From positions 2,108,001-2,172,000 of the forward strand of contig OX337232.1 in NCBI GenBank assembly GCA_946965045.2: DNA of 64,000 bases, read 5' to 3'. A program made the translations under genes and the position numbers. Origin of the DNA: Epithemia pelagica. Taxonomy: Eukaryota > Bacillariophyta > Bacillariophyceae > Surirellales > Surirellaceae. The notes under the pieces were generated by a model. The model saw only the letters and a program-made list of their open reading frames with translations, had not been told where the DNA came from and searched no databases. Positions 1-10,705 of the stretch are shown here, piece after piece. Position 1 is the first letter of the stretch, and each line of letters opens with the position of its first letter.

Positions 1-714
1 TTCAGGACTGCTCTTAGGAGTTCTGTCACTGCATCCGGAAGCGAGTCTTTCAACACCGCAATTGGAGCTAGCGGAATATCCGAGATGACCCGTCTAAAGA
101 GGGTTTCATTCAGCGATTCCTCCACGTCTTTTACCGATAACCATCCCTCGACAGATCCTGATTCTCCGCTACCATTCGTTACTCCACCAAAACAGTCTAT
201 GCCGACCCGTGGCATATCAGAACAGACCGAAGTACACAGCAACAAAAGTCTGGAAGCTTCTGAGGGCCTCGGCGTCCAGCGCGAAGTAGGTCCTTCAGAC
301 AACCGTCTTGCACGAATGGAGAATATCATGGAGCAGTTGCTTGTTTTCAGCTCGGAACAGGCACTGCAAAATATGAATACGAGGTTGGCAGCACCGACAA
401 CTTTGGGAAACAATCAATCTCTTGTGCAACAGATCAGTAGTTTGCAATCAGAACTGGAACGACAGAACGCGGCTGAACAGAGGGCACACCAAGAAATAGA
501 GGTGCTTCGGGAACAAGTGTCGAAGCTGACGGAGATGGTTACAAATATCCGATCGCCTATTCCAGAAGCACGTAGTGATATTGTGTCAGCAGGACCACCC
601 GAAATGGGAAGGAATCAAGGAGGAGCTACAAGCCCTGAACCTGACGTTGGAGAAGAGCTCAGTGATGACCTTGAAGACCTAAATGGGTCGTGGATGAAAG
701 CCGGAGAAAACTGA
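1..714 (+). CDS. Hypothetical coiled-coil protein, 3' part only
   Basis: The reading frame is open from base 1 to a TGA at 712-714, so the gene starts to the left of the window. The first in-window Met is at 85, but the frame continues upstream of it without a stop. The visible 237 codons begin with a Ser/Thr/Pro-rich, probably disordered stretch. A Gln/Glu/Leu-rich segment with heptad-like spacing follows, roughly codons 125-180, and looks like a coiled coil. The tail is acidic and ends in Met-Lys-Ala-Gly-Glu-Asn. No enzymatic motif is recognisable and I cannot assign a family. It could be the C-terminus of a larger scaffold protein or of a repeat-derived ORF. The call rests on ORF length and composition only. 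Confidence 0.5.
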   Translation, partial: FRTALRSSVTASGSESFNTAIGASGISEMTRLKRVSFSDSSTSFTDNHPSTDPDSPLPFVTPPKQSMPTRGISEQTEVHSNKSLEASEGLGVQREVGPSDNRLARMENIMEQLLVFSSEQALQNMNTRLAAPTTLGNNQSLVQQISSLQSELERQNAAEQRAHQEIEVLREQVSKLTEMVTNIRSPIPEARSDIVSAGPPEMGRNQGGATSPEPDVGEELSDDLEDLNGSWMKAGEN

Positions 715-1421
715 TGAATGACGGAAAAAGTTTATGTAAATACGAAAAGGAACTCTTGCATTGAGTGCAACAGCACTGGAATCGTCTTGTGGAAGGCCGA
801 GATGTTTTAGATGGAGATGAGAGGACAACTGGAACAATACTCATAGTCGACGTTTATGTATTTCCGGTTAGACTACAAAATAGTTTCACGATTACATTAC
901 AGTATAGGAGAAGTACACTTTTTCATGAACGGTCGACGCTGTCCGATCCCGATAACTTTGAGCTGCATGATCCAAAGTTCACGCCCCCAAGCCACATGTA
1001 ATTTACAAAACCACATCTATCCATTTCATGTTTGCTTTCCTTATACCACAGCTTAAATCATATGAGCGTTTAGGATAGGACAAAGATCTTTGTCAGTGGT
1101 GGCCTCCAATATCAAGTGCAGCGGTCCGGTTTCACCGATTCACTTGCCCCCAATTGAAGAGAAACCATTGATCAAAACAAGTTAAAGCGTCAAGGGAACA
1201 ACTACCGTTGTTGTGACCCCGAATTTGTCCGTTGAGACGCTTCTACAGCCTTGCTCCTCCAGGAAGGGAACAGGTGAGTGTTTACCGGGTTTCTTCGTCG
1301 CACACGACGGATTTCGATGCGTCGATGTCGTGATTGATACAAGTGACACGAATCCTTGTCTTTGCACACCAATTTGGGCCTCAATGGAAGCTCTTTGGAT
1401 ATGGTTCTTGTTGTATTAGTT
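715..1421. other. Intergenic, about 0.7 kb
   Basis: This lies between the convergent ends of the partial gene and the 1422-3291 gene. Only short overlapping ORFs without coding character are present. I see no repeat or RNA gene. Confidence 0.5.
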
Positions 1422-3291
1422 TCACTTTCTTTTCGTAACCTTTTTGTTATTAACCACAATCCTTGCAACCGGCCCATTCTCTAATCTTTCGGCCGTTACT
1501 TCCCATGGTTTGATTTTAGGCACCTCGGAGAAGGGCCACGGCGTCAAGGGATTTGTGGTGTTTGTCTTGTTTCCCGTTTCGGAATGCCGTTCCAGTAGCC
1601 AGGTGATGGGTTCCCCACCAAGCCATAGGCTCCCATCAGTTTTGAATTCTAATCCGCGACGACACGCCTTGCTGGTAGTCACTTGGTCTTGTTCGCAAAC
1701 TGGTCCATGAATGGCCCATTCCAAGTCTTTACCTTTGTAGTAGAACACCTTGCCGGATTCGACCTGCAAATAGGCATCATCGCAGTGTCCAAAAAGGCTG
1801 TTCAAACCGCATTTGCTCAAGACAATACCAGGAGAAACCACATGTCCAGGTTGTATTGGCGTTGCGACAAACTTGTGGACATAGCTCAGAAAAATGGTAA
1901 CCATGACAACAAGAATGGATGCAAAAACCAAGGATCCACCCAGGTGAACACGACTCTTGGTCACAAAGCTATTGGGAACCTCCTCTCCCTGCGGAACAGT
2001 GATTTCACGATTGGCCATGCCATGTTGGTGCAGGAGGGGAATATCAATGCCTCCGGCCAAAAGCTGCAGAAGCGACGTTACAAAAGGACACGGGGTTTGA
2101 GTGGTGGTCAAATGTGTACAAAGAAAGAGGACAACAACACCAAGTCCATGAACAGGGTCGTCCACCTACCATGCCTGCAATTTTGGGATTCGACAGAATT
2201 TGTCGTGCGAGACGCGCTGCTTCAGAGGCCGAGATCCCTTTCGGAATACCTGCCAATATATCATTGCCCTGACAAAACTCTGCCAACAACTGGGTGGGAG
2301 GCTTTTCATCTCCATTTAATGTGACAATTCCATCAAAGTGTTGTCCTCGTAAGGACTCGACTGTCACACTCTCGGGCACTTGTTCCATAATATCCGACAC
2401 CATGGCACGGTCCGAGTCAAACTCCAACTGCAACAATTCGAACCGTCTCGTTCGGATATCCATTAACAAGAGGATCATTCGAAGAAAGAACTTTTCTTCT
2501 CCTTCATCCGGACCTTTACTGGCGTCCTGAGAGGCCCTACTCTTGGCGGGCGATGATGGAGTCCGGCGTGGGGTGGACGCCGATGGTTCATCCACCGTGA
2601 CATCGTAAATGGTGGAAACGTCATCGTGGCCACCACCTCCAACACCAATCGATGAAACTGGAACGTCCTCCGCATGAAGATCATTTGTGTCCGCCGATTC
2701 TAGTACCTTTTCTTCGCCATTGTCGTCGTCAGGGTGATTGCTGCTGTTGTGGCTGTGGTGGCTCTTTCGCCACGTTGATCGTCGAGAACGTGATTCGCCC
2801 TTTAACAATCCACGAATTCGCTTGAACGACTTGCGCTTTTCGGATTTATTGGAAGACCGTGTGGCTGTTTCAGCGGAATCTGTCGGATTTGGAGGGGGTG
2901 CCTCCGTGTTTCGTTTTGGTTTCGGACTGGACCGTCGAAGGGAGGGGATGAATCGTCTGGGAGAATTGGACCGAGAACGTTCGGAAGGAGTGCGCGAGCG
3001 TTTGGAAGACTTTCGAGATGAGGATCGTCCTCGAGAGGGAGTCTCTTGAGGAGCTTGTTCTGCAACGGTGCTACCACCATCGCCGCTATCAACTTTCTCG
3101 TCTTTTGGTGCCCCTGGTGTTTCGACTGGAGGAGGGACATTTGCTTCCGAGGGAGTTTGGTCCGGTGACGACTCGGAGGGAGCCGCCGATGCCGTCTGCG
3201 TGTTTTGCTCCGCAACAACAGCAACTCCTCCTTCACCACCACCAGGTTCGTTGGAGCTCTCTAGAGGATTGTCCGATTTGGTCGACGCCAT
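1422..3291 (-). CDS. Single-pass membrane protein with Ser-rich N-terminus, unknown function
   Basis: Two exons on the minus strand: 3291-2170 (374 codons, starting at ATG 3291) and 2063-1422 (213 codons plus stop). A 106-nt intron (2169-2064) has donor GTAGGT and acceptor CTGCAG, and the join is phase 0. The protein is about 587 aa. Residues 1-230 are Ser/Arg/Pro/Glu-rich and look disordered, with SR-like stretches. Residues about 265-385 form a compact domain rich in conserved-looking hydrophobics, with the motif GIPKGISASEAARLARQIL. Similar domains occur in many stramenopile proteins of unknown function, as I recall. A transmembrane segment lies at about 417-437, followed by a roughly 150-residue, possibly lumenal or extracellular domain with several Cys. 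No catalytic motif was recognised. The intron is well supported because the two exons read through one continuous domain; the function is unknown. Confidence 0.75.
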
Positions 3292-4391
3292 GCTTTCCCT
3301 TCCCTTCTAAAGATCGGTCGGATTCTCTCTCCAAGTTGCAAAGGCGAGAACACCAACCATGAAAAAAAAGTGAACCGATCAGCAAAAATGAGGCCCTTTG
3401 ACTCTGCAGTTCACTCATAGTACATTTTAGTCTATAGTAAAACCAGACCGGTCATCATCGGACATCTGATGAGCGGCAAAATCCAAAATCCAAAATCGTA
3501 TCTTTCTCTTTTTTCTCACACATCATTGCTTACGATTTTCTTCGTCATGGCTATGTGGCTCTATTGCCAATAGACCACGATGAAGGAATACAGAGTCCCA
3601 CCCCTCTCTCCACATAGAGGGTTGCACCTATTAGATTTCATGGCCATGTCGGTTTCGGGGGATGTGCTCTGGGACTCATTCATATGCAACAACGTTCTAT
3701 TCCAAAAGTCTCTTGTCACCTTGCCTTGAGGAATACTGACTTTCACCGGGACACAACTGACCTCTTGTTTTCTTTTTTCCATCTACGCAGATGTGCATCC
3801 TCTGTTCGCGCAATAATAAGCAATGCACTATCTTCTGTTATCCTCTCCTTTTCGTCAAAGGCATACCCGAGCCGATATATGCTTCATACAATATTGTGTG
3901 GCGCCATTGAGTTGCAGCCATTCTCATAGCTTCAATGGGATCTAGGAGTAACTTATTGTCGCAAACTAGTAGCATTTGTTTTGTACCACTCATACCAAGA
4001 ACACCAAAAAGAAACAGGAATACTCGTATTGACCATTATTTACTGGTTTCGAATTCCATGTTCTTTCCTGGGAGAGCGATTTGCCTGCGGGAAAAAAATT
4101 CCACCTAGCAGAGCAATGACGGGACTAAACCTAAACCCCTCCCAGCATTATATCTTCAAGTCTACGCAGTCATGATGTATAGCAAGCTCCAGTTAGGTCG
4201 TTGTTTAAGGTCGCACCACGCACTCATGTTCGACATGGTTTTCTCACCCGGTCGATGTTTGATGTAACTTGGCAAGCCAAATGAGTGGCACAGCCTAAGG
4301 GTCTCTAAAACCTATTCAGTGCGCATTGACAATCGAAAACAACATGTTTGCATAAACAAATTTCTTCCCATTTTTACCAACAACAATGATC
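3292..4391. other. Intergenic, about 1.1 kb
   Basis: This holds the promoter side of the 1422-3291 gene and the 3' side of SMC6. Short ORFs here have no recognisable similarity and no repeats stand out. Confidence 0.5.
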
Positions 4392-7300
4392 CTATTGCGT
4401 GAAGTTAAGAGTTTGCTGGGTAGCTCCTCCCGCATTCTGATAGCGCTCCGGAGGTCGAAGTTTGAAAATCTTGAGCTGTGGATCAGGTTGAACGCCTGTC
4501 AAATCTTGCGGTGTGATGAAAATGAACTGGCGATGTTCCATCTTTTTGGCCATGTAAATAAGAGACTTGATGGTGAGTTTGCGTACTTGAGGATCCAAGA
4601 ACACGTCAAACTCATCCATAATTCGGAAAGGGGTCTCTAGACTCTCACCAAGCGCCAAAAGCAAACAAATAGTAGTAAAACTTTTTTCGCCACCGCTCAG
4701 AGATTTCACATCCTTGGTTTGAGAGGATTCAACTGCAGCACTTCCACTCTTTTGGACTCGCAAGTCCAGAGTCTTCTCGTTGTGATCAAACGTCAGGTCA
4801 CCTGTATACTTGTTTAAACAGAGCATTTCGGTAAATTTTACACCCGTTTTGTCGTCCAAATGTTTTCGGAATTGTTTCCAGCGCTTCTTTCGGGCCTTCA
4901 TATCTGCCTTGAGTTCCTTAATCTGGTTATCGATGCTCTCCACCTCTTGGGTTTTGTTTGCGATTTCTTCCTGCGCGTCTTTGTACGCCTTATAAGCCTC
5001 CTCCATCGTCTCGTCAAGAATCCTCCGATTCTCCTTTTCTTTTTCAACCTTCTGCTTTGCGCGTTCAAGTCTTGGTTCAATTTGTTTCGGATCCTTGTCC
5101 ATTTTGTGAACTTCAATTTTAGCCAAGTCCTCCTCAGTCGGCTCTGGTAATTCCAATCCATCATCCAAAGGGACACCCTCTTCGATCCCAGAGTCCCTTT
5201 TCATTTTTGCGTATGTCAAGCGATAATGAAGCACCTTGGCCATGTGAAGGGCCTCCTCCATTTCGGCAGCAATCCCATCAATTTTCGTTTGATGCTGAGC
5301 AATTGCGGCGTTGTATTTTTCCAATTTCTCTCTTTTCTTTTGGATCGCATCTTTTTTCTGACTTTGGGTCTCCAGAAATTGTGTCATCTCGTTTTCCGCC
5401 GCCTTCAAATCATCCAAAATTCGTTCGTTTCGGATGGTCACTTCATTCAATTTCGATTTGATTTCCTCAACTGACGGTTTCATTCCTTCAATTTCATTCT
5501 TCATTCGCTCACAATCAGCAGCAAATTTGGACGCCTCTTCCTCACGCTGTTGAACCTCTAGAAAGCAATATTCATCAGTGTTGTGATGGAAGTTATTGTC
5601 CTCGGTCTCTGAAAGAACAAGCACTACTTACCATCCTCATAAACACTCGTATCAATAGTTGCGTTGGGAACGGCATTTTCAATCTCAGCCTTGATCTGAT
5701 CTATTTGAGCGATAAGATCATTCATTTTCTTGTCATTGCTTCTGCGAGCTCGGTTTGCATCATTCCATGCCTTAGTTAATTTGTTGTGCTCCCCCTCCCA
5801 TTGATGCTCTTCTTTCGTTGCCCGATCGAGTTCAATACCGAGCTGTTCAATTTCACGCTTGGTGGCCGCGATTGCTTCCGATTTGTCAGCGGAAATTGTT
5901 TTCCGCATCCTCCGTTCATTGGAAATTAACGAAGTCTGCCCACCTCGGACCTGCCACATGTCTCCCTTTGGCATGAAATATACCTGGGCGATCTTCCCAC
6001 CACGGATGGCGGCGCGGCCGTTAGCATCCGTTGTCAGCAGTTTTGCTTGACTATCATCCTTAGATCTGCCCAACGCAATCTTTTCAATTCTACAGTTGTC
6101 CACAAGGCAGTTGAAAATCAGATCACTTTCAATGCTAAAAGCCGATGCCACTGTTTCAATCCCATTCACTGGAGGAGAAGGCACATTGAAGCGAGAGTTG
6201 CTCCGATGAACTTGGAATATACCACAGTCCTGTAGACAACCACATTTGCGACGGATGCCTTGTACGAGCTTTCGATCTGCATCGTTTGTCACGACAAACC
6301 GATCCAAAACACCAGAACCAAGAGCCAATTCGCCAATCTCTGCGAACTCTTCCTTCCCAGCCGAAATCTTGAGGAACTCTCCTATAGGTCCCTCGACTGG
6401 TCCCCGAAACATTCGCCGCTGCTTGGCTATAGTGACACGATTGGTGAGATCAACGAATTTCTCATAGAAGCGGATAATACAAGAAAGCTTACCATCTTCG
6501 ATCATCTTGTGCACTTTGGTGACACGTGGTCCAAACACGGCCATAGAATTATTTCCCGAAGCTTCAAGCCCTTCCAGCCGACGTTCAACACTACCAAGTT
6601 GTTGCTCCACGCTTCGTGTTGCTTGGCGAGCCGAAGTCACGCGGGTTTCTGCTTCCTCTGCGGCTTTTCTCGTGTCAGAAAATTTTTGTTTCAGGGAGTC
6701 GACGATGGACTTGGCCTCCTCCAATTCGGCTTCGGCCGCTTGCAGTGCTTCGGCACGCTGCGCTTCTTCTGACTCGTTAGACCCCGACTGCCTCACCAAT
6801 TCCTCACGAACCTCCTGGAGTTTTGCTTTGGCATCGGCCACTGCTCGGTTTGCCTGTTGATGTCGCTTTTGAAAACTGGACAATTCGCGCTGGCGCTGTT
6901 TGAGAGGAAGTGTCGTTTCCTTCAACTGAGCTTCAAGGTTGCGTTTGAGGTCAGCTTGTTCGCCTGCTTCATCACTTAGATCTTTAATGCGCTGTGTTTT
7001 CTCGCGGCCCTCATCGTTGGGTCCATTCGCTGCTTCCTCGGCTTGAGTCAACTCTTCCTGTTTGGCCTCGGCCTTTTCTTTAAACTCACTTAGTTTGGCC
7101 AATGCGCTTTCATGTCGCTCCTGGTGACTCCCATGGATAGACCATGCGTACTTTAAGGAAAGTTCTTGGACCTTGTACTCCAGTTTTTCGAGTTCTCGGT
7201 GTTGTTCGTACTTTTGACGGAGACGATCTACACGCTCCATGGAAACTGCAAGGGATTGAGTCACTTTCTGCTGTGTCTCCATCAGTTCTTCCAATGTGTC

Positions 7301-8371
7301 CATGGTAGCAGAATACACACGATCGACTCTTTCCAACTCTGTGGCTTTCAAGAAAAAGCTATATTTGTCAGAGGGCTTCCCCTGGAGAAACTTTTTGGCC
7401 TCTTCTTGATCAAGGACTGCTACAGGATTTTCGACTTGAATGTTGCTGCAATATACCAAGAAACGGGAAAAAGAAGAGTATGAGAGACGAACCATATCCA
7501 TCACACACTGAAACATTTCTACTTCAGGAGCACAAGCATAATCCTACATAACCCATCACGGAAAGAACAAAAGGCCGCGGCACTTACAGCATATCAAGCA
7601 TCTCATGCAAGTCTTTCTTGTCTCTTGACCTTTCCTTCCCACTGCTATCGAGCAGTTTGAATCCACTAAATCCTCCGTGAAGTGCTATGGTACGTTCCAC
7701 TGTGACTTCATCACCATAAATATCTGGCTTGTATCCATCGGTACCTTCATTCAGAACAGTGACCCGAATCTTGGCACATGAAGGAACGCCACCAGAGGTT
7801 GCTTCCTTTCGGACCAAATCCTTGAGATTTCGGGCCCGATTGGTACGTCGGGCGCCCGCTCCCAAGCAAATCTGCAAGGCTGCGAGAATCGCTGATTTCC
7901 CAGACCCATTTTGACCATGAACAAAGTTCACATTTCGACACAAGTCCACCTGTAGAAAGAATGTGAGATGCAGCAAGAAACTTTTCCTTTCCGGCAATTC
8001 GGACTTACCGTTAGCTTCTGATGGCACATGAAATTCTCCACATACACTCTCTTAATTACTCCTGCCTGGGCACTCTTTCCGGGAGTGTTCAATGCTCGAA
8101 ATGGTGACCCTAGAGATGCCCGTACAGAAGGATCCCCTGACCGCTCCGTTAATCCAGCTCCAATATCACCGTTCGCAGATTTGCGACTTCGAGAAGAGCT
8201 CTGTGAACCTGCATGGTTCTCGATATTCTCACTGTCATGGATTTCTTCATTCTCGTCTTGTTCCTCGTCGTCTTGAGAAAGGCTTTTTCTTGACCGCTTG
8301 GAAGGGCTGCCCACGTCTTCCTCCTGCTCAGGCAAGGCCCTGGATCGTCGCCTCCGGGAAGAGGTAGCCAT
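4392..8371 (-). CDS. SMC6: Structural maintenance of chromosomes protein 6
   Basis: ATPase subunit of the SMC5/6 complex, acting in recombination and repair on chromatin. Exons (minus): 8371-8009, 7949-7588, 7445-6493, 6426-5632 and 5557-4392, giving about 1212 aa, slightly longer than typical SMC6. Introns of 59, 142, 66 and 74 nt all have GT-AG ends. The Walker A motif GQNGSGKS is at residues 133-140, just after the SMC6-type segment containing Asn-Phe-Met-Cys-His. Two long coiled coils flank a hinge at about 540-680. The ABC signature LSGGEKS begins near residue 1111, and Walker B (RIMDEFDVFLD) is near 1137. The 66-nt intron 6427-6492 is a multiple of three without stops, so it can also be read through; removing it restores a normal SMC6 hinge-proximal region. 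The start at 8371 is the first ATG. The upstream intergenic region carries a GGCGCG motif. Confidence 0.93.
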
Positions 8372-8858
8372 GGTCAAATGATACAATCACACCACGAATG
8401 CTCTCTCTCGCTCGGCAGCAGATTCTTTGATGCCACCGGTTTGCTCGTTTCCGGGCTGGTCCGGCGTGATATCCAATGGCGCGCACATGCTGACCGCGCA
8501 TGGACCGTCTCTCATGAATCTACTCCCAAGCGAAGGTCGATTCATGAGGGCCTCGTTTGTTCATACTGAGTTCACAAAAGATCTTATTCACGAATCCGTA
8601 CGACTCAACATCCGCTTGGGGGTAGCCATGAATCAAAGTTCGCCCTACGCCTTCGATCAAAGGGACGGACAAATACAAAATCTTGACCTGCACAATTGAC
8701 CAGATCTCTACCTTGTTACATTCGAATCCATTTTTATGTAGAAGATAGACTATTACTGGACTGACTTGTGTCGAAAAAATCAGGTTATTATTAATAGGAA
8801 CATGAAAGTAACAAGAGCAATATCGGGTGAATGGTATGTTTAATGAGGTGGAGCTGCT
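8372..8858. other. Intergenic, SMC6 promoter side
   Basis: About 490 bp between the SMC6 start and the stop of the next minus-strand gene. Apart from the GC-rich motif annotated at 8477-8485 nothing stands out. Confidence 0.5.
8477..8485. promoter_or_regulatory. TGGCGCGCA motif upstream of SMC6
   Basis: A GGCGCG core lies 106 bp upstream of the SMC6 ATG. E2F/DP factors in plants and animals bind TTTSGCGC-type sequences, so this could be an S-phase element. That reading is an inference from sequence only. Confidence 0.3.
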
Positions 8859-9599
8859 TTACGCAGTTTCGACAACTTTTGGTTCTTCGTAGTTCATGTA
8901 GTCGGATGGAGCAACATCAACCTTGGTGATTTCCTTTTCGGCCGCAAGACGGCGGAAGGCAGAGAAGTAGGTGATACCAAAGATTGTACAAGTCAAATGG
9001 GTCATGTAGAGCAAAACTCCAAACTGTCCGTACCATCCATCAGCATCAAGCTGTGGAGCATCGTCGTAGACGGCACCGTTCAAGCCACCAATGTAGAGCA
9101 TGGAGATGAAACTGTAGTTGGCAAACATGAGACATGTGGCCGAGACTCCGTACAAGCTTCCTCCAAGGACGACAGCGCGTCTTCCGTAGGATGTCAACAT
9201 GAAGAGAACACAAATGGTCCAGATGTAGATAACGACCAGTGTTGGGTTGATGCCGTACTTGCTTTTGCGTTCATCCTCGGTCCACAACCACCACCACGGT
9301 GCTTCGTTTTCAACCTCTTGATAGTTTTGGGGTTGGTATCCCTCGTCACAACCCCATTGCCACCAGTAACATCCGTTTCCGTACTGATATTGTCGGTTGG
9401 CTTGGTTCGCTTGATTGTACTGGTTGTATTGCTCGTAATTGGCTGCTTGCTGATTCTGCTCATTTTGGGCCTCGTAATTGTAGTCCGAACCGCTGTTCGC
9501 CATGCGAGCAAACACGAACACAGCAAGTGGGACACCAGCGGTCAAAATGGACGCGAAGGACCATACCAAAAGGAATTTTCCGTCGTTGTAAGCGCTCAT
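8859..9599 (-). CDS. Gln/Asn/Tyr-rich tetraspan-like membrane protein, unknown
   Basis: A single exon of 246 aa starting at ATG 9599. A hydrophobic segment at residues about 8-30 may be a signal anchor. A Gln/Asn/Tyr-rich low-complexity loop (about 38-75) and a Trp/Cys-containing stretch (about 76-105) follow. Then come three further hydrophobic helices (about 120-138, 143-168 and 190-215) and a charged cytosolic-type tail with a Tyr-Met-Asn-Tyr motif. The topology resembles MARVEL/tetraspan proteins, but no specific family is recognised. The Gln/Asn-rich segment has prion-like composition. A perfect 12-bp palindrome (9670-9681) lies 71 bp upstream of the ATG. The coding call is strong from length, composition and helices; function is unknown. 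Confidence 0.75.
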   Translation of the reverse strand: MSAYNDGKFLLVWSFASILTAGVPLAVFVFARMANSGSDYNYEAQNEQNQQAANYEQYNQYNQANQANRQYQYGNGCYWWQWGCDEGYQPQNYQEVENEAPWWWLWTEDERKSKYGINPTLVVIYIWTICVLFMLTSYGRRAVVLGGSLYGVSATCLMFANYSFISMLYIGGLNGAVYDDAPQLDADGWYGQFGVLLYMTHLTCTIFGITYFSAFRRLAAEKEITKVDVAPSDYMNYEEPKVVETA

Positions 9600-10705
9600 G
9601 GTGTTGACGACTTTTTCTCTTGCACAAAGGAGAAGAAAATAAGCCGAGTGGAATGCCCACTGGATCCGCTTGGCGCGCCAAACAAGATTTTACGGTGCAG
9701 ATGAACAATGCGGTGTCGTGTTTCGTGTTAGTGCAATGGATGCATCCTATCATTCCAACACGAGCGAACAAATGAGCGAGACCACCTCTAAGTAATACTT
9801 ATCCAACAGAAGCCAGAGAGGGATTTTTAGATCATAGAAAAGATAGACGTTAAATCACCGCTAATCTACTTAACGACAACGGCAAACCCGTGCCAAATAT
9901 CTACCAAACCGCGCGAGTCGTTTAGGCAATGGTTCTAGTTAAGCTTTTTATTGTACAAAACAGCGAAGGGAATTTCCCATCTTAAAATATAATTAGGAAA
10001 ATCACGCCGGGGGACGCTACCAGAGTCCACATTTCGATGTACAAATTCAGATCCAATCATGTGTCCCCAATGGGTGGCTGCTTCCCTTGGAAGAACAATG
10101 AATGATGAATGCACAGCACGAGATGTTAACATGGGAAACCCTACGAGTATGATTGACACGTGTGGTGACCAATTCGAGTTGATGTTTTGATTTGAGTTAT
10201 TGGTTTACCATCATTAGTCTTATCAATCATACACCATATCAGGTGCTCTATTGCCGTCGTGTTGATCTTACCACTAGAACTCTTTTCTGGTGTTGTTGAA
10301 ATATCCAAGCAAATGTGGGTAGGAGTACGATATACGATGAAGCAGCAAAAACACAATGTCGTTGCTGTGTCGAACTGTTGACATTGACTCGGAGCTTTGC
10401 GTCTTCCGTCGAAGACGAAAGACCAGCAACAAACACTTTTTTCTTGTCACTCGAGATTCTTTGCATCGCCTTCCAACCGACACGCGCACTCTGGTGGGAA
10501 GCATGGACCTGCACGCGCATCCTCCTGCGACTCTGGAGCGTCTGCATTTACACATCACTCATAATCGGTCGCTGCAATAGAGTTTGGAATTTGGAATTTG
10601 GAATGACGCGGTCGACACCGCAGAAACAAGAGCTGGGTTAGTGGAAGCAACAAACCTGCGAGGTTTATTGCAACGAACATTCCAAAAACAGTAGCTGTTT
10701 ACATT
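9600..10705. other. Divergent intergenic region, 1.1 kb
   Basis: Shared 5' region between the tetraspan gene (minus) and the site-2 protease gene (plus). ORFs here overlap on opposite strands and look random. The only structured element seen is the palindrome at 9670-9681. Confidence 0.5.
9670..9681. promoter_or_regulatory. Perfect palindrome TTGGCGCGCCAA
   Basis: A 12-bp perfect inverted repeat, 71 bp upstream of the ATG at 9599. It matches the core of E2F/DP sites (GGCGCG with flanking T/A). The binding factor is not known for this organism, so the regulatory role is inferred. Confidence 0.4.

Noticed and set aside
1683..2324. 213-codon plus-strand ORF
   Set aside because: Entirely antisense to the spliced membrane-protein gene at 1422-3291, which has splice-site and domain support.
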